Shown piece by piece: positions 46,701 to 60,495 of a stretch of DNA of 64,000 nt. Made by a program: the position numbers and the translations under genes. A model generated the notes under the pieces. It ran no database searches and was not told the origin of the DNA. It saw nothing but the letters and a program-made list of their open reading frames with translations. Origin of the DNA: Berberis thunbergii (taxonomy: Eukaryota > Streptophyta > Magnoliopsida > Ranunculales > Berberidaceae). Numbering within the stretch: the stretch's first letter is position 1; each line of letters begins with the position of its first letter. The stretch is taken from positions 434,001 through 498,000 of the forward strand of contig QNQO01000833.1 of NCBI GenBank assembly GCA_003290165.1. The letters are read 5' to 3'.

Positions 46701-49700
46701 TTGGCGCTAAAATAAAAATCCTTTGGTGTGGTGGCATGTCAATTGGAAGATTACGATATTTTGCAATTTTGAGGTTTCAAATCCGTCATCGATTGAGGTA
46801 AAAAATATGAATTGTTTTGAGGTATACCATGGAATTGAGGTAAACTAGTACCAAATGATTTCAGCAATTTTTGAGGCTAAACTAAATATTTATTTGTGGC
46901 ATTGAGGTTAAAAGAATACATAATGTGCTCATTGGTTTGGGGTCTAAACTATAAATCCTCAAGGTGTGGTGGCGTACCCATTTGAAGATAAGGGTATTAT
47001 GCAATATTGAGGTTTCGAATCCATCATGGTTCGAGGTTAAGAAATATGAATGTTTTGAGATATCCTTCGGATTTGTGGTTAAAGCTGTACAAAATGATTT
47101 CGTTAATTTTAACGTTAAACTAAATAATTCTATTGTGGTCTGGAGGTCAAAAGAATACGCAACGTGTCATTGGTTTTGGGTCTAAACTACGAAGTCTTTA
47201 TGGTGTGGTGGCATTTCCATTTGAAGATATGGGTACTATGCAATTAAGTGGTTTCAAATCTATCATGCTTTTCAGGCTAAGCACTATGTAATGTGTTGAC
47301 GTCATACCAATATCAAATGATTTCGTAAGTTTTGAGGTTACACAAAGTATTTCTTGAGTGGCATCGAGGTAAAACATTTGCCAAATGAGCTCATTGTGAT
47401 GAAGCTAAATTACAAAACTCTCAAAAGTTTATTGGCTGGTATCATGTAATTTTGAGGTTTCGAATCCATTATAATTTTGAGGTTTAACCCTATAAAATGG
47501 GTGCACGAAGGGAATGCTCATTTAACTATTTTTAGTGGCACAATTTTAAATAAAATTCGAATTACCACAATGCTGAGTAAATAAGATGTTGCACAAAGCA
47601 TTCCTTTAAAATGCGGCTAAACTAAAAAAATCCTAAAGGTTTATTGACTCATCTATACATAGGAGTATTTTGCATTTAGGGCAATGCTCGAATAACTATC
47701 AAATAAGTGCTCGGGTTTGAGGCTACCAGATGTCGCGCAAATCAATTTTGACGGTTTGTATGTACGTCGAATTTGAAGTTTGTTATCCATTGTTGGTTTG
47801 AGTCAAACGAGTACCATATGAATGTTGAGTCTAAACAAAATATTTTTTTGGGTATTATCGAGGTCAAAACTGTACCAAAAGGAGTATCAATGCATGGGCA
47901 TTGATGCTAAACTACGAAGTCCCAAGGGCTTATTGGAGCATCGATACAAATATAAGCGTATTTTACAATTTTAGGGTTTCAGGTTTGCTCGAATAACCAT
48001 CTAATATGTGTTCAAGTTTTGAGGCTACAAAATCTCGCGCAGTTTTGACGCTTAACTAAAAATTTCTCATGACATTGAGGTCAGAATAATAGGAAATGTA
48101 TCAATGAGTGTTGGGGATAAACTAGAAACTCCTTTGGTTTATTGCTGTATCCATTTGAAGATGAGGGTATCTTGCAATTTTGAGGTTTCAATTTTGTCCT
48201 AGTTTTGAAGTTGCGCTCTGAAATGTTTAGGAGATCACCATGAATTTCAGGGTCAAATTATTTCATTATTATGAGGCAATATGTTCGAAAATATGCAATG
48301 TGTCCATTGATTTTGGGGCCAAAATAAAAATCCTTTGGTGTGGTGGCATGTCAATTTGAAGATTACGATATTTTGCAATTTTGAGGTTTCAAATCCGTCA
48401 TCGTTTGAGGTAAAAAATATGAATTGTTTTGAGGTATACCATGGAATTGAGGTAAACTAGTACCAAATGATTTCAGCAATTTTTGAGGCTAAACTAAATA
48501 TTTATTTGTGGCATTGAGGTTAAAAGAATACATAATGTGCTCATTGGTTTGGGGTCTAAACTATAAATCCTCATGGTGTGGTGGCGTACCCATTTGAAGA
48601 TAAGGGTATTATGCAATATTGAGGTTTCGAATCCATCATGGTTCGAGGTTAAGAAATATGAATGTTTTGAGAAATCCTTCGGATTTGAGGTTAAAACTGT
48701 ACAAAATAATTTCGCTAATTTTATGGTTAAACTAACTATTTCTCTTGTGGTTTTGAGGTCAAAAGAATACGCAACGTGTCATTGGTTTTGGGTCTAAACT
48801 ACGAAGTCCTTATGGTGTGGTGGCATATCCATTTGAAGATATGGGTACTATGCAATTAAGTAGTTTCAAATCTATCATGCTTTTCAGGCTAAGCACTATG
48901 TAATGTGTTGACGTCATACCAATACCAAATGATTTCGTAAGTTTTGAGGTTACACAAAGTATTTCTTGAGTGGCATCGAGGTAAAAACATTTGCCAAATG
49001 AGTTCATTGTGATGAAGCTAAATTACAAAACTCTCAAATGTTTATTGGCAGGTATCATGTAATTTTGAGATTTCGAATCCATTATAGTTTTGAGGTTTAA
49101 CCCTATAAAATGGGTGCACGAAGGGAATGCTCGTTTAACTATTTTTAGTGGCACAATTTTAACTAAAATTTGAATTACCACAATGCTGAGTAAATAAGAT
49201 ATTGCACAAAGCATTCCTCTAAAATGCGGCTAAAATAAAAAAATCCTAGAGGTTTAGTGACTCATCTATACATAGGAGTATTTTGCACTGAGGGCAATGC
49301 TCGAATAACTATCAAATAAGTGCTCGGGTTTGAGGCTACCAGATGTTGCGCAAATCAATTTTGACGGTTTGTATGTACGTCGAATTTGAAGTTTGTTATC
49401 CATTGTTGGTTTGAGTCAAACCAGTACCATATGAATGTTGAGTCTAAACAAAATATTTTTTTGGGTATTATTGAGGTCAAAACTGTACCAAAAGGAGTAT
49501 CAGTCCATGGGCATTGATGTTATACTACGAAGTCTCAAGGGCTTATTGGAGCATCTATACAAATATAAGCGTATTTTACAATTTTATGGTTTCAGGTTTG
49601 CTCGAATAACTATCTAATATGTGCTCAAGCTTTGAGGCTACAAAATCTCACGCAGTTTTGATGCTTAACTAAAAATTTCTCGTGACATTGAGGTGAAAAT

Positions 49701-52700
49701 AATAGGAAATGTATCCATGATTGTTGGGGATAAACTAGAAACTCCTTTGGTTTATTGCTGTATGCATTTGAAGATGTGGGTATCTTGCAGTTTGAGGTTT
49801 AAATTTTGTCCTAGTTTTGAAGTTGGGCTCTAAAATGTTTAGGAGATCACCAGTAATTTCAGGGTCAAATGATTTCATTATGTTGAGGCAATATGTTCGA
49901 AAATATGCAATGTGTCCATTGATTTTGGGGCCAAAATAAAAAACCTTTGGTGTGGTGGCATGTCAATTTGAAGATTACGATATTTTGCAATTTTGAGGTT
50001 TCAAATCTGTCATCGTTTGAGGTAAAAAATATGAATTGTTTTGAGGTATACCATGGAATTGAGGTAAACTAGTCCCAAATGATTTCAGCAATTTTTGAGG
50101 CTAAACTAAATATTTATTTGTGGCATTGAGGTTAAAGGAATACATAATGTGCTCATTGGTTTGGGGTCTAAACTATAAATCCTCATGGTGTGGTGGCGTA
50201 CCCATTTGAAGATAAGGGTATTATGCAATATTGAGGTTTCGAATCCATCATGGTTCGAGGTTAAGATATATGAATGTTTTGAGAAATCCTTCGGATTTGA
50301 GGTTAAAACTGTACAAAATGATTTCGTTAATTTTAAGGTTAAACTAAATATTTCTCTTGTGGTCTTGTGGTCAAAAGAATACGCAACGTGTCATTCGTTT
50401 TGGGTCTAAACTACGAAGTCCTTATGGTGTGGTGGCATATCCATTTGAAGATATGGGTACTATGCAATTAAGTAGTATCAAATCTATCATGCTTTTCAGG
50501 CTAAGCACTATGTAATGTGTTGACGTCATACCAATACCAAATGATTTCGTAAGTTTTGAGGTTACACAAAGTATTTCTTGAGTGGCATCGAGGTAAAAAC
50601 ATTTGCCAAATGAGTTCATTGTGATGAAGCAAAATTACAAAACTCTCAAATGTTTATTGGCGGGTATCATGTAATTTTGAGATTTCGAATCCATTATAGT
50701 TTTGAGGTTTAACCCTATAAAATGGGTGCACGAAGGGAATGCTCGTTTAACTATTTTTAGTGGCACAATTTTAACTAAAATTCGAATTACCACAATGATG
50801 AGTAAATAAGATGTTGCACAAAGCATTCCTTTAAAATGCAGCTAAACTAAAAAAATCCCAAAGGTTTATTAACTCATCTATACATAGGAGTATTTTGCAC
50901 TGAGGGCAATGCTCGAATAACTATCAAATAAGTGCTCGGGTTTGAGGCTTCCAGATGTCGCGCAAATCAATTTTGACGGTTTGTATGTACGTCAATTTGA
51001 AGTTTGTTATCCATTGTTGGTTTCAGTCAAACCAGTACCATATGAATGTTGAGTCTAAACAAAATATTTTTTTGGGTATTATCGAGGTCAGAACTGTACC
51101 AAAAGGAGTATCAGTCCATGGGCATTGATGCTAAACTACGAAGTCCCAAGGGCTTATTGGAGCATCTATACGAATATAAGCGTATTTTACAATTTTAGGG
51201 TTTCAGGTTTGCTCGAATAACTATCTAATATGTGCTCAAGTTTTGAGGCTACAAAATCTCTCGCAGTTTTGATGCTTAACTAAAGATTTCTCGTGACATT
51301 GAGGTGAAAATAATAGGAAATGTATCCATGAGTGTTGGGGATAAACTAGAAACTCCTTTGGTTTATTGCTCTATCCATTTGAAGATGAGGGTATCTTGCA
51401 ATTTTGAGGTTTCAATTTTGTCCTAGTTTTAAAGTTGGGCTCTGAAATGTTTAGGAGATCACCATGAATTTTAGGGTCAAATGATTTCATTATGTTGAGG
51501 CAAAATGATCGAAAATATGCAATGTGTCCATTGATTTTGGGGTTAAATAAAAATCCTTTGGTGTGGTGGCATGTCAATTTGAAGATTACGATATTTTGCA
51601 ATTTTGAGGTTTCAATTCCGTCATCGTTTGAGGTAAAAAATATGAATTTTTTGAGGTATACCATGGAATTGAGGTAAACTAGTACCAAATGATTTCAGCA
51701 ATTTTTGAGGCTAATCTAAATATTTATTTGTGGCGTTGAGGTTAAAAGAATACATAATGTGCTCATTGGTTTGGGGTCTAAACTATAAATCCTCATGGTG
51801 TGGTGGCGTACCCATTTGAAGATAAGGGTATTATGCAATATTGAGGTTTCAAATCCATCATGGTTCGAGGTTAAGAAATATGAATGTTTTGAGATATCCT
51901 TCGGATTTGAGGTTAAAGCTGTACAAAATGATTTCGTTAATTTTGAGGTTAAACTAACAATTTCTCTTGTGGTCTTGAGGTCAAAAGAATACGCAACGTG
52001 TCATTGGTTTTGAGTCTAAACTACGAAGTCCTTATGGTGTGGTGGCATATCCATTTGAAGATATGGGTACTATGCAATTAAGTGGTTTCAAATCTATCAT
52101 GCTTTTCAGGCTAAGCACTATGTAATGTGTTGACGTCATACCAATACTAAATGATTTGGTAACTTTTGAGGTTACACAAAGTATTTCTTTGGTGGCATCG
52201 AGGTAAAAACATTTGCCAAATGAGTTCATTGTGATGAAACTAAATTACAAAACTCTCAAATGTTTATTGGCAGGTATCATGTAATTTTGAGATTTCGAAT
52301 CCATTATAGTTTTGAGGTTTAACCCTATAAAATGGGTGCACGAAGGGAATGCTCGTTTAACTATTTTTAGTGGCACAATTTTAACTAAAATTCGAATTAC
52401 CACAATGCCGAGTAAATAAGATGTTGCACAAAGCATTCCTTTAAAATGCGGCTAAAATAAAAAAATCCTAAAGGTTTATTGACTCATCTATACATAGGAG
52501 TATTTTGCACTAAGGGCAATGCTCGAATAACTATCAAATAAGTGCTCGGGTTTGAGGCTACCAGATGTCGCGCAAATCAATTTTGACGGTTTGTATGTAC
52601 GTCGAATTTGAAGTTTGTTATCCATTGTTGGTTTGAGTCAAACCAGTACCATGTGAATGTTGAGTCTAAACAAAATATTATTTTGGGTATTATTGAGGTC

Positions 52701-55700
52701 AGAACTGTACCAAAAGGAGTATCAGTCCATGGGCATTGATGCTATACTACGAAGTCCCAAGGGCTTATTGGAGCATCTATACAAATATAAGCGTATTTTA
52801 CAATTTTAGGGTTTCAGGCTTGCTCGAATAACTATCTAATATGTGCTCAAGTTTTGAGGCTACAAAATCTCTCGCAGTTTTGATGCTTAACTAAAAATTT
52901 CTCGTGAGATTGAGGTGAAAATAATAGGAAATGTATCCATGAGTGTGGGGATAAACTAGAAACTCCTTTGGATTATTGCTGTATCCATTTGAAGATGAGG
53001 GTATCTTGCAGTCTTGAGGTTTAAATTTAGTCCTAGTTTTGGAGTTGGGCTCTAAATGTTTAGGAGATCACCATGAATTTCAGGGTCAAATGATTTCATT
53101 ATGTTGAGGCAATATGTTCGAAAATATGCAATGTGTCCATTGATTTTGGGGCCAAAATAAAAATCCATTGGTGTGGTGGCATGTCAATTTGAAGATTACG
53201 ATATTTTGCAATTTTGAGGTTTCAAATCCGTCATCGTTAGAGGTAAAAATATGAATTGTTTTGCGGTATACCATGGAATTGAGGTAAACTAGTCCCAAAT
53301 GATTTCAGCAATTTTTGAGGCTAAACTAAATATTTATTTGTGGCATTGAGGTTAAAAGAATACATAATGTGCTCATTGGTTTGGGGTCTAAACTATAAAT
53401 CCTCATGGTGTGGTGGCGTACCCATTTGAAGATAAGGGTATTATGCAATATTGAGGTTTCAAATCCATCATGGTTCGAGGTTAAGAAATATGAATGTTTT
53501 GAGATATCGTCCGGATTTGAGGTTAAAGCTGTACAAAATGATTTCGCTAATTTTAAGGTTAAACTAAATATTTCTCTTGTGGTCTTGAGGTCAAAAGAAT
53601 ACGCAATGTGTCATTGGTTTTGGGTCTAAACTACGAAGTCCTTATGGTGTGGTGGCATATCCATTTGAAGATATGGGTACTATGCAATTAAGTGGTTTCA
53701 AATCTATCATGCTTTTCAGGCTAAGCACTATGTAATGTGTTGACGTCATACCAATACCAAATGATTTCGTAAGTTTTGAGGTTACACAAAGTATTTCTTG
53801 AGTGGCATCGAGGTAAAAACATTTGCCAAATGAGTTCATTGTGATGAAGCTAAATTACAAAACTCTCAAATGTTTATTGGCGGGTATCATGTAATTTTGA
53901 GATTTCGAATCCATTATAGTTTTGAAGTTTAACCCTATAAAATGGATGCACGAAGGGAATGCTCGTTTAACTATTTTTAGTGGCACAATTTTAACTAAAA
54001 TTCGAATTACCACAATGCTGAGTAAATAAGATGTTGCACAAAGCATTCCTTTAAAATGCGGCTAAACTAAAAAAATCCTAAAGGTTTATTGACTCATCTA
54101 TACATAGGAGTATTTTGCACTTTGGGCAATGCTCGAATAACTATGAAATAAGTGCTCGGGTTTGAGGCTACCAGATGTCGCGCAAATCAATTTTGACGGT
54201 GTGTATGTACGTCGAATTTTAAGTTTGTTATCCATTGTTGGTTTCAGTCAAACCAGTACAATATTAATGTTGAGTCTAAACAAAATATTTTTTTGGGTAT
54301 TATCGAGGTCAGAACTGTACCAAAGGAGTATCAGTCCATGGGCATTGATGCTAAACTACGAAGTCCCAAGGGCTATTGGAGCATCTATACAAATATAAGC
54401 GTATTTTACAATTTTAGGGTTTCAGGTTTGCTCGAATAACTATCTAATATGTGCTCAAGTTTTGAGGCTACAAAATCTCTCGCAGTTTTGATGCTTAACT
54501 AAAAATTTCTCGTGACATTGAGGTCAAAATAATAGGAAATGTATCCATGAGTGTTGGGGATAAACTAGAAACTCCTTTGGTTTATTGCTGTATCCATTTG
54601 AAGATGAGGGTATCTTGCAATTTTGAGGTTTCAATTTTGTCCTAGTTTTAAAGTTGGGCTCTGAAATGTTTAGGAGATCACCATGAATTTCAGGGTCAAA
54701 TGATTTCATTATGTTGAGGCAATATGAACGAAAATATGCAATGTGTCCATTGATTTTGGGGCTTAAATAAAAATCCTTTAGTGTGGTGGCAATGTCAATT
54801 TGAAGATTACGATATTTTGCAATTTTGAGGTTTCAAATCCGTCATCGTTTGAGGTAAAAAAATATGAATTGTTTTGAGGTATACCATGGAATTGAGGTAA
54901 ACTAGTACCAAATGATTTCAGCAATTTTTGAGGCTAAACTAAATATTTATTGTGGCATTGAGGTTAAAAGAATACATAATGTGCTCATTGGTTTGGGGTC
55001 TAAACTATAAATCCTCATGGTGTGGTGGCGTACCCATTTGAAGATAAGGGTATTATGCAATATTGAGGTTCGAATCCATCATGGTTCGAGGTTAAGAAAT
55101 ATGAATGTTTTGAGATATCCTTCGGATTTGAGGTTAAAGCTGTACAAAATGATTTCGCTAATTTTAAGGTTAAACCAAATATTTCTCTTGTGGTCTTGAG
55201 GTCAAAAGAATACGCAACGTGTCATTGGTTTTGGGTCTAAGCTACGAAGTCCTTATGGTGTGGTGGCATATCCATTTAAAGATATGGGTACCATGCAATT
55301 AAGTGGTTTCAAATCTATCATGCTTTTCAGGCTAAGCACTATGTAATGTGTTGACGTCATACCAATACCAAGTGATTTCGTAACTTTTGAGGTTACACAA
55401 AGTATTTCTTGAGTGGCATCGAGGTAAAAACATTTGCCAAATGAGTTCATTGTGATGAAGCTGAATTACAAAACTCTCAAATGTTTATTGGCGGGTATCA
55501 TGTAATTTTGAGATTTCGAATCCATTATAGTTTTGTAGTTTGACCCTATAAAATGGATGCACGAAGCGAATGCTCGTTTAACTATTTTTAGTGGCACAAT
55601 TTTAACTAAAATTCGAATTACCACAATGCTGAGTAAATAAGATGTTGCACAAAGCATTCCTTTAAAATGCGGCTAAACTAAAAAAATCCTAAAGGTTTAT

Positions 55701-58700
55701 TGACTCATCTATACATAGGAGTATTTTGCACTTTGGGCAATGCTCGAATAACTATCAAATAAGTGCTCGGGTTTGAGGCTACCAGATGTCGCGCAAATCA
55801 ATTTTGACGGTGTGTATGTACGTCGAATTTGAAGTTTGTTATCCATTGTTGGTTTGAGTCAAACCAGTACCATATGAATGTTGAGTCTAAACAAAATATT
55901 TTTTGGGTATTATCGAGGTCAGAACTGTACCAAAAGGAGTATCAGTCCATGGGCATTGATGCTAAACTACGAAGTCCCAAGGGCTTATTGGAGCATCTAT
56001 ACAAATATAAGCGTATTTTACAATTTTAGGGTTTCAGGCTTGCTCGAATAACTATCTAATATGTGCTCAAGTTTTGAGGCTACAAAATCTCTCGCAGTTT
56101 TGATGCTTAACTAAAAATTTCTCGTGACATTGAGGTGAAAATAATAGGAAATGTATCCATGAGTGTGGGGATAAACTAGAAACTCCTTTGGTTTATTGCT
56201 GTATCCATTTGAAGATGAGGGTATCTTGCAGTCTTGAGGTTTCAATTTTGTCCTAGTTTTAAGTTGGGCTCTGAAATGTTTAGGAGATCACCATGAATTT
56301 CAGGGTCAAATGATTTCATTATGTTGAGGCAATATGTTCGAAATATGCAATGTGTCCATTGATTTGGGGCAAAATAAAAATCCTTTAGTGTGGTGGCATG
56401 TCAATTTGAACATTACGATATTTTGCAATTTTGAGGTTTCAAATCCGTCATCGTTAGAGGTAAAAAATATGAATTGTTTTGCGGTATACCATGGAATTGA
56501 GGTAAACTAGTCCCAAATGATTTCAGCAATTTTTGAGGCTAAACTAAATATTTATTTGTGGCATTGAGGTTAAAAGAATACATAATGTGCTCATTGGTTT
56601 GGGGTCTAAACTATAAATCCTCATGGTGTGGTGGCGTACCCATTTGAAGATAAGGGTATTATGCAATATTGAGGTTTCGAATCCATCATGGTTCGAGGTT
56701 AAGAATATGAATGTTTTGAGATATCCTTCGGATTTGAGGTTAAAGCTGTACAAAATGATTTCGCTAATTTTAAGGTTAAACTAAATATTTCTCTTGTGGT
56801 CTTGAGGTCAAAAGAATACGCAACGTGTCATTGGTTTTGGGTCTAAACTACGAAGTCCTTATGGTGTGGTGGCATATCCATTTGAAGATATGGGTACTAT
56901 GCAATTAAGTGGTTTCAAATCTATCATGCTTTTCAGGCTAAGCACTATGTAATGTGTTGACGTCATACCAATACCAAATGATTTCGTAAGTTTTGAGGTT
57001 ACACAAAGTATTTCTTGAGTGGCATCGAGGTAAAAACATTTGCCAAATGAGTTCATTGTGATGAAGCTGAATTACAAAACTCTCAAATGTTTATTGGCGG
57101 GTATCATGTAATTTTGAGATTTCGAATCCATTATAGTTTTGAGGTTTGACCCTATAAAATGGGTGCACGAAGCGAATGCTCGTTTAACTATTTTTAGTGG
57201 CACAATTTTAACTAAAATTCGAATTACCACAATGCTGAGTAAATAAGATGTTGCACAAAGCATTCCTTTAAAATGCGGCTAAACTAAAAAAATCCTAAAG
57301 GTTTATTGACTCATCTATACATAGGAGTATTTTGCAATTTGGGCAATGCTCGAATAACTATGAAATAAGTGCTCGGGTTTGAGGCTACCAGATGTCGCGC
57401 AAATCAATTTTGACGGTTTGTATGTACGTCGAATTTGAAGTTTGTTATCCATTGTTGGTTTGAGTCAAACCAGTACCATATGAATGTTGAGTCTAAACAA
57501 AATATTTTTTTGGGTATTATCGAGGTCAGAACTGTACCAAAAGGAGTATCAGTCCATGGGCATTGATGCTAAACTACGAAGTCCCAAGGGCATATTGGAG
57601 CATCTATACAAATATAAGCGTATTTTACAATTTTAGGGTTTCAGGTTTGCTCGAATAACTATCTAATATGTGCTCAAGTTTTGAGGCTACAAAATCTCTC
57701 GCAGTTTTGATGCTTAACTAAAAATTTCTCGTGACATTGAGGTCAAAATAATAGGAAATGTATCCATGAGTGTTGGGGATAAACTAGAAACTCCTTTGGT
57801 TTATTGCTGTATCCATTTGAAGATGAGGGTATCTTGCAATTTTGAGGTTTCAATTTTGTCCTAGTTTTAAAGTTGGGCTCTGAAATGTTTAGGAGATCAC
57901 CATGAATTTCAGGGTCAAATGATTTCATTATGTTGAGGCAATATGATCGAAAATATGCAATGTGTCCATTGATTTTGGGGCTTAAATAAAAATCCTTTGG
58001 TGTGGTGGCATGTCAATTTGAAGATTACGATATTTTGCAATTTTGAGGTTTCAAATCCGTCATCGTTTGAGGTAAAAAATATGAATTGTTTTGAGGTATA
58101 CCATGGAATTGAGGTAAACTAGTACCAAATGATTTCAGCAATTTTTGAGGCTAAACTAAATATTTAATTGTGGCATTGAGGTTAAAAGAATACATAATGT
58201 GCTCATTGGTTTGGGGTCTAAACTATAAATCCTCATGGTGTGGTGGCGTACCCATTTGAAGATAAGGGTATTATGCAATATTGAGGTTCGAATCCATCAT
58301 GGTTCGAGGTTAAGAAATATGAATGTTTTGAGATATCCTTTCGGATTTGAGGTTAAAGCTGTACAAAATGATTTCGCTAATTTTAAGGTTAAACTAAATA
58401 TTTCTCTTGTGGTCTTGAGGTCAAAAGAATACGCAACGTGTCATTGGTTTTGGGTCTAAACTACGAAGTCCTTATGGTGTGGTGGCATATCCATTTAAAG
58501 ATATGGGTACTATGCAATTAAGTGGTTTCAAATCTATCATGCTTTTCAGGCTAAGCACTATGTAATGTGTTGACGTCATACCAATACCAAATGATTTCGT
58601 AAGTTTTGAGGTTACACAAAGTATTTCTTGAGTGGCATCGAGGTAAAAACATTTGCCAAATGAGTTCATTGTGATGAAGCTAAATTACAAAACTCTCAAA

Positions 58701-60495
58701 TGTTTATTGGCGGGTATCATGTAATTTTGAGATTTGAATCCATTATAGTTTTGAGTTTAACCCTATAAAATGGATGCACGAAGCGAATGCTCGTTTAACT
58801 ATTTTTAGTGGCACAATTTTAACTAAAATTCGAATTACCACAATGCTGAGTAAATAAGATGTTGCCCAAAGCATTCCTTTAAAATGCGGCTAAACTAAAA
58901 AAATCCTAAAGGTTTATTGACTCATCTATACATAGGAGTATTTTGCACTTATGGCAATGCTCGAATAACTATCAAATAAGTGCTCGGGTTTGAGGCTACC
59001 AGATGTCGCGCAAATCAATTTTGACGGTTTGTATGTACGTCGAATTTGAAGTTTGTTATCCATTGTTGGTTTGATTCAAACCAGTACAATATGAATGTTG
59101 AGTCTAAACAAAATATTTTTTGGGTATTATCGAGGTCAGAACTGTACCAAAAGGAGTATCTGTCCATGGCCATTGATGCTAAACTACGAAGTCCCAAGGG
59201 CATATTGGAGCATCTATACAAATATAAGCGTATTTTACAATTTTAGGGTTTCAGGTTTGCTCGAATGACTATCTAATATGTGCTCAAGTTTTGCGGCTAC
59301 AAAATCTCTCGCAGTTTTGATGCTTAACTAAAGATTTCTCGTGACATTGAGGTCAAAATAATAGGAAATGTATCCATGAGTGTTGGGGATAAACTAGAAA
59401 CTCCTTTGGTTTATTGCTGTATCCATTTGAAGATGAGGGTATCTTGCAATTTTGAGGTTTCAATTTTGTCCTAGTTTTAAAGTTGGGCTCTGAAATGTTT
59501 AGGAGATCACCATGAATTTTAGGGTCAAATGATTTCATTATGTTGAGGCAATATGATCGAAAATATGCAATGTGTCCATTGATTTTGGGGCTTAAATAAA
59601 AATCCTTTGGTGTGGTGGCATGTCAATTTGAAGATTACGATATTTTGCAATTTTGAGGTTTCAAATCCGTCATCGTTTGAGGTAAAAAATATGAATTGTT
59701 TTGAGGTATACCATGGAATTGAGGTAAACTAGTACCAAATGATTTTCAGCAATTTTTGAGGCTAAACTAAATATTTATTTGTGGCATTGAGGTTAAAAGA
59801 ATACATAATGTGCTCATTGGTTTGGGGTCTAAACTATAAATCCTCATGGTGTGTGGCGTACCCATTTGAAGATAATGGTATTATGCAATATTGAGGTTTC
59901 GAATCCATCATGGTTCGAGGTTAAGAAATATGAATGTTTTTGAGATATCCTTCGGATTTGAGGTTAAAGCTGTACAAAATGATTTCGCTAATTTTAAGGT
60001 TAAACTAAATATTTCTCTTGTGGTCTTGAGGTCAAAAGAATACGCAACGTGTCATTGGTTTTGGGTCTAGACTACGAAGTCCTTTTGGTGTGGTGGCATA
60101 TCCATTTGAAGATATGGGTACTATGCAATTAAGTGGTTTCAAATCTATCATGCTTTTCAGGCTAAGCACTATGTAATGTGTTGACGTCATACCAATACCA
60201 AATGATTTCGTAAGTTTTGAGGTTACACAAAGTATTTCTTGAGTGGCATCGAGGTAAAAACATTTGCCAAATGAGTTCATTGTGATGAAGCTAAATTACA
60301 AAACTCTCAAATGTTTATTGGCGGGTTTCATGTAATTTTGAGATTTCGAATCCATTATAGTTTTGAGGTTTAACCCTATAAAATGGGTGCACAAAGGGAT
60401 ACTCGTTTAACTATTTTTAGTGGCACAACTTTAACTAAAATTTTGAATTAGCTCAATGCTTAGTAGATAAGATGTTGTACAAAACATTCCTTTAA
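43745..60495 (+). repeat. Higher-order satellite array: about 10.4 units of about 1,611 bp, each of seven monomers of about 230 bp
   Basis: Units anchored at CATTGGTTTGGGGTCTAAAC start at 43,745, 45,332, 46,930, 48,542, 50,154, 51,764, 53,374, 54,986, 56,592, 58,204 and 59,815. Spacings are 1,587, 1,598, 1,612, 1,612, 1,610, 1,610, 1,612, 1,606, 1,612 and 1,611. The last unit is cut after three monomers near 60,495. Inside a unit the seven monomers are clearly related but each has its own changes, and equivalent monomers in successive units are near identical: the definition of a higher-order repeat. The first two units are the most divergent and the later ones the most uniform. Open frames of 60-75 codons recur in every unit on both strands and have no known motif. 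They are by-products of the repeat. Confidence 0.95.
48542..50153 (+). repeat. Representative higher-order unit with its seven monomers
   Basis: Monomer starts, read from the recurring CATTG.. / ..GGCTAAACTA phrase: about 48,542 (m1), 48,780 (m2), 49,006 (m3), 49,219 (m4), 49,511 (m5), 49,720 (m6) and 49,918 (m7). Lengths are about 238, 226, 213, 292, 209, 198 and 236. m4 is long because it holds extra sequence around GTTGGTTTGAGTCAAACCAG. m1, m2 and m7 share the phrase GTGGTGGCAT/GTAC.CATTTGAAGAT. m3 and m4 carry the .GGGCAATGCTCGAATAACT. or GGGAATGCTCGTTTAACTA phrases. Boundaries are my placement and could shift by some tens of bases. Confidence 0.75.

Noticed and set aside
43776..60280. 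Recurring open frames of 60-75 codons in every 1.6-kb unit, on both strands (for example starting MVWWRTHLK and MNSFGKCFY)
   Set aside because: They recur because the satellite recurs. They lack known motifs, start at different ATGs in different units, and are interrupted in several copies. No sign of selection on codons can be seen by eye.
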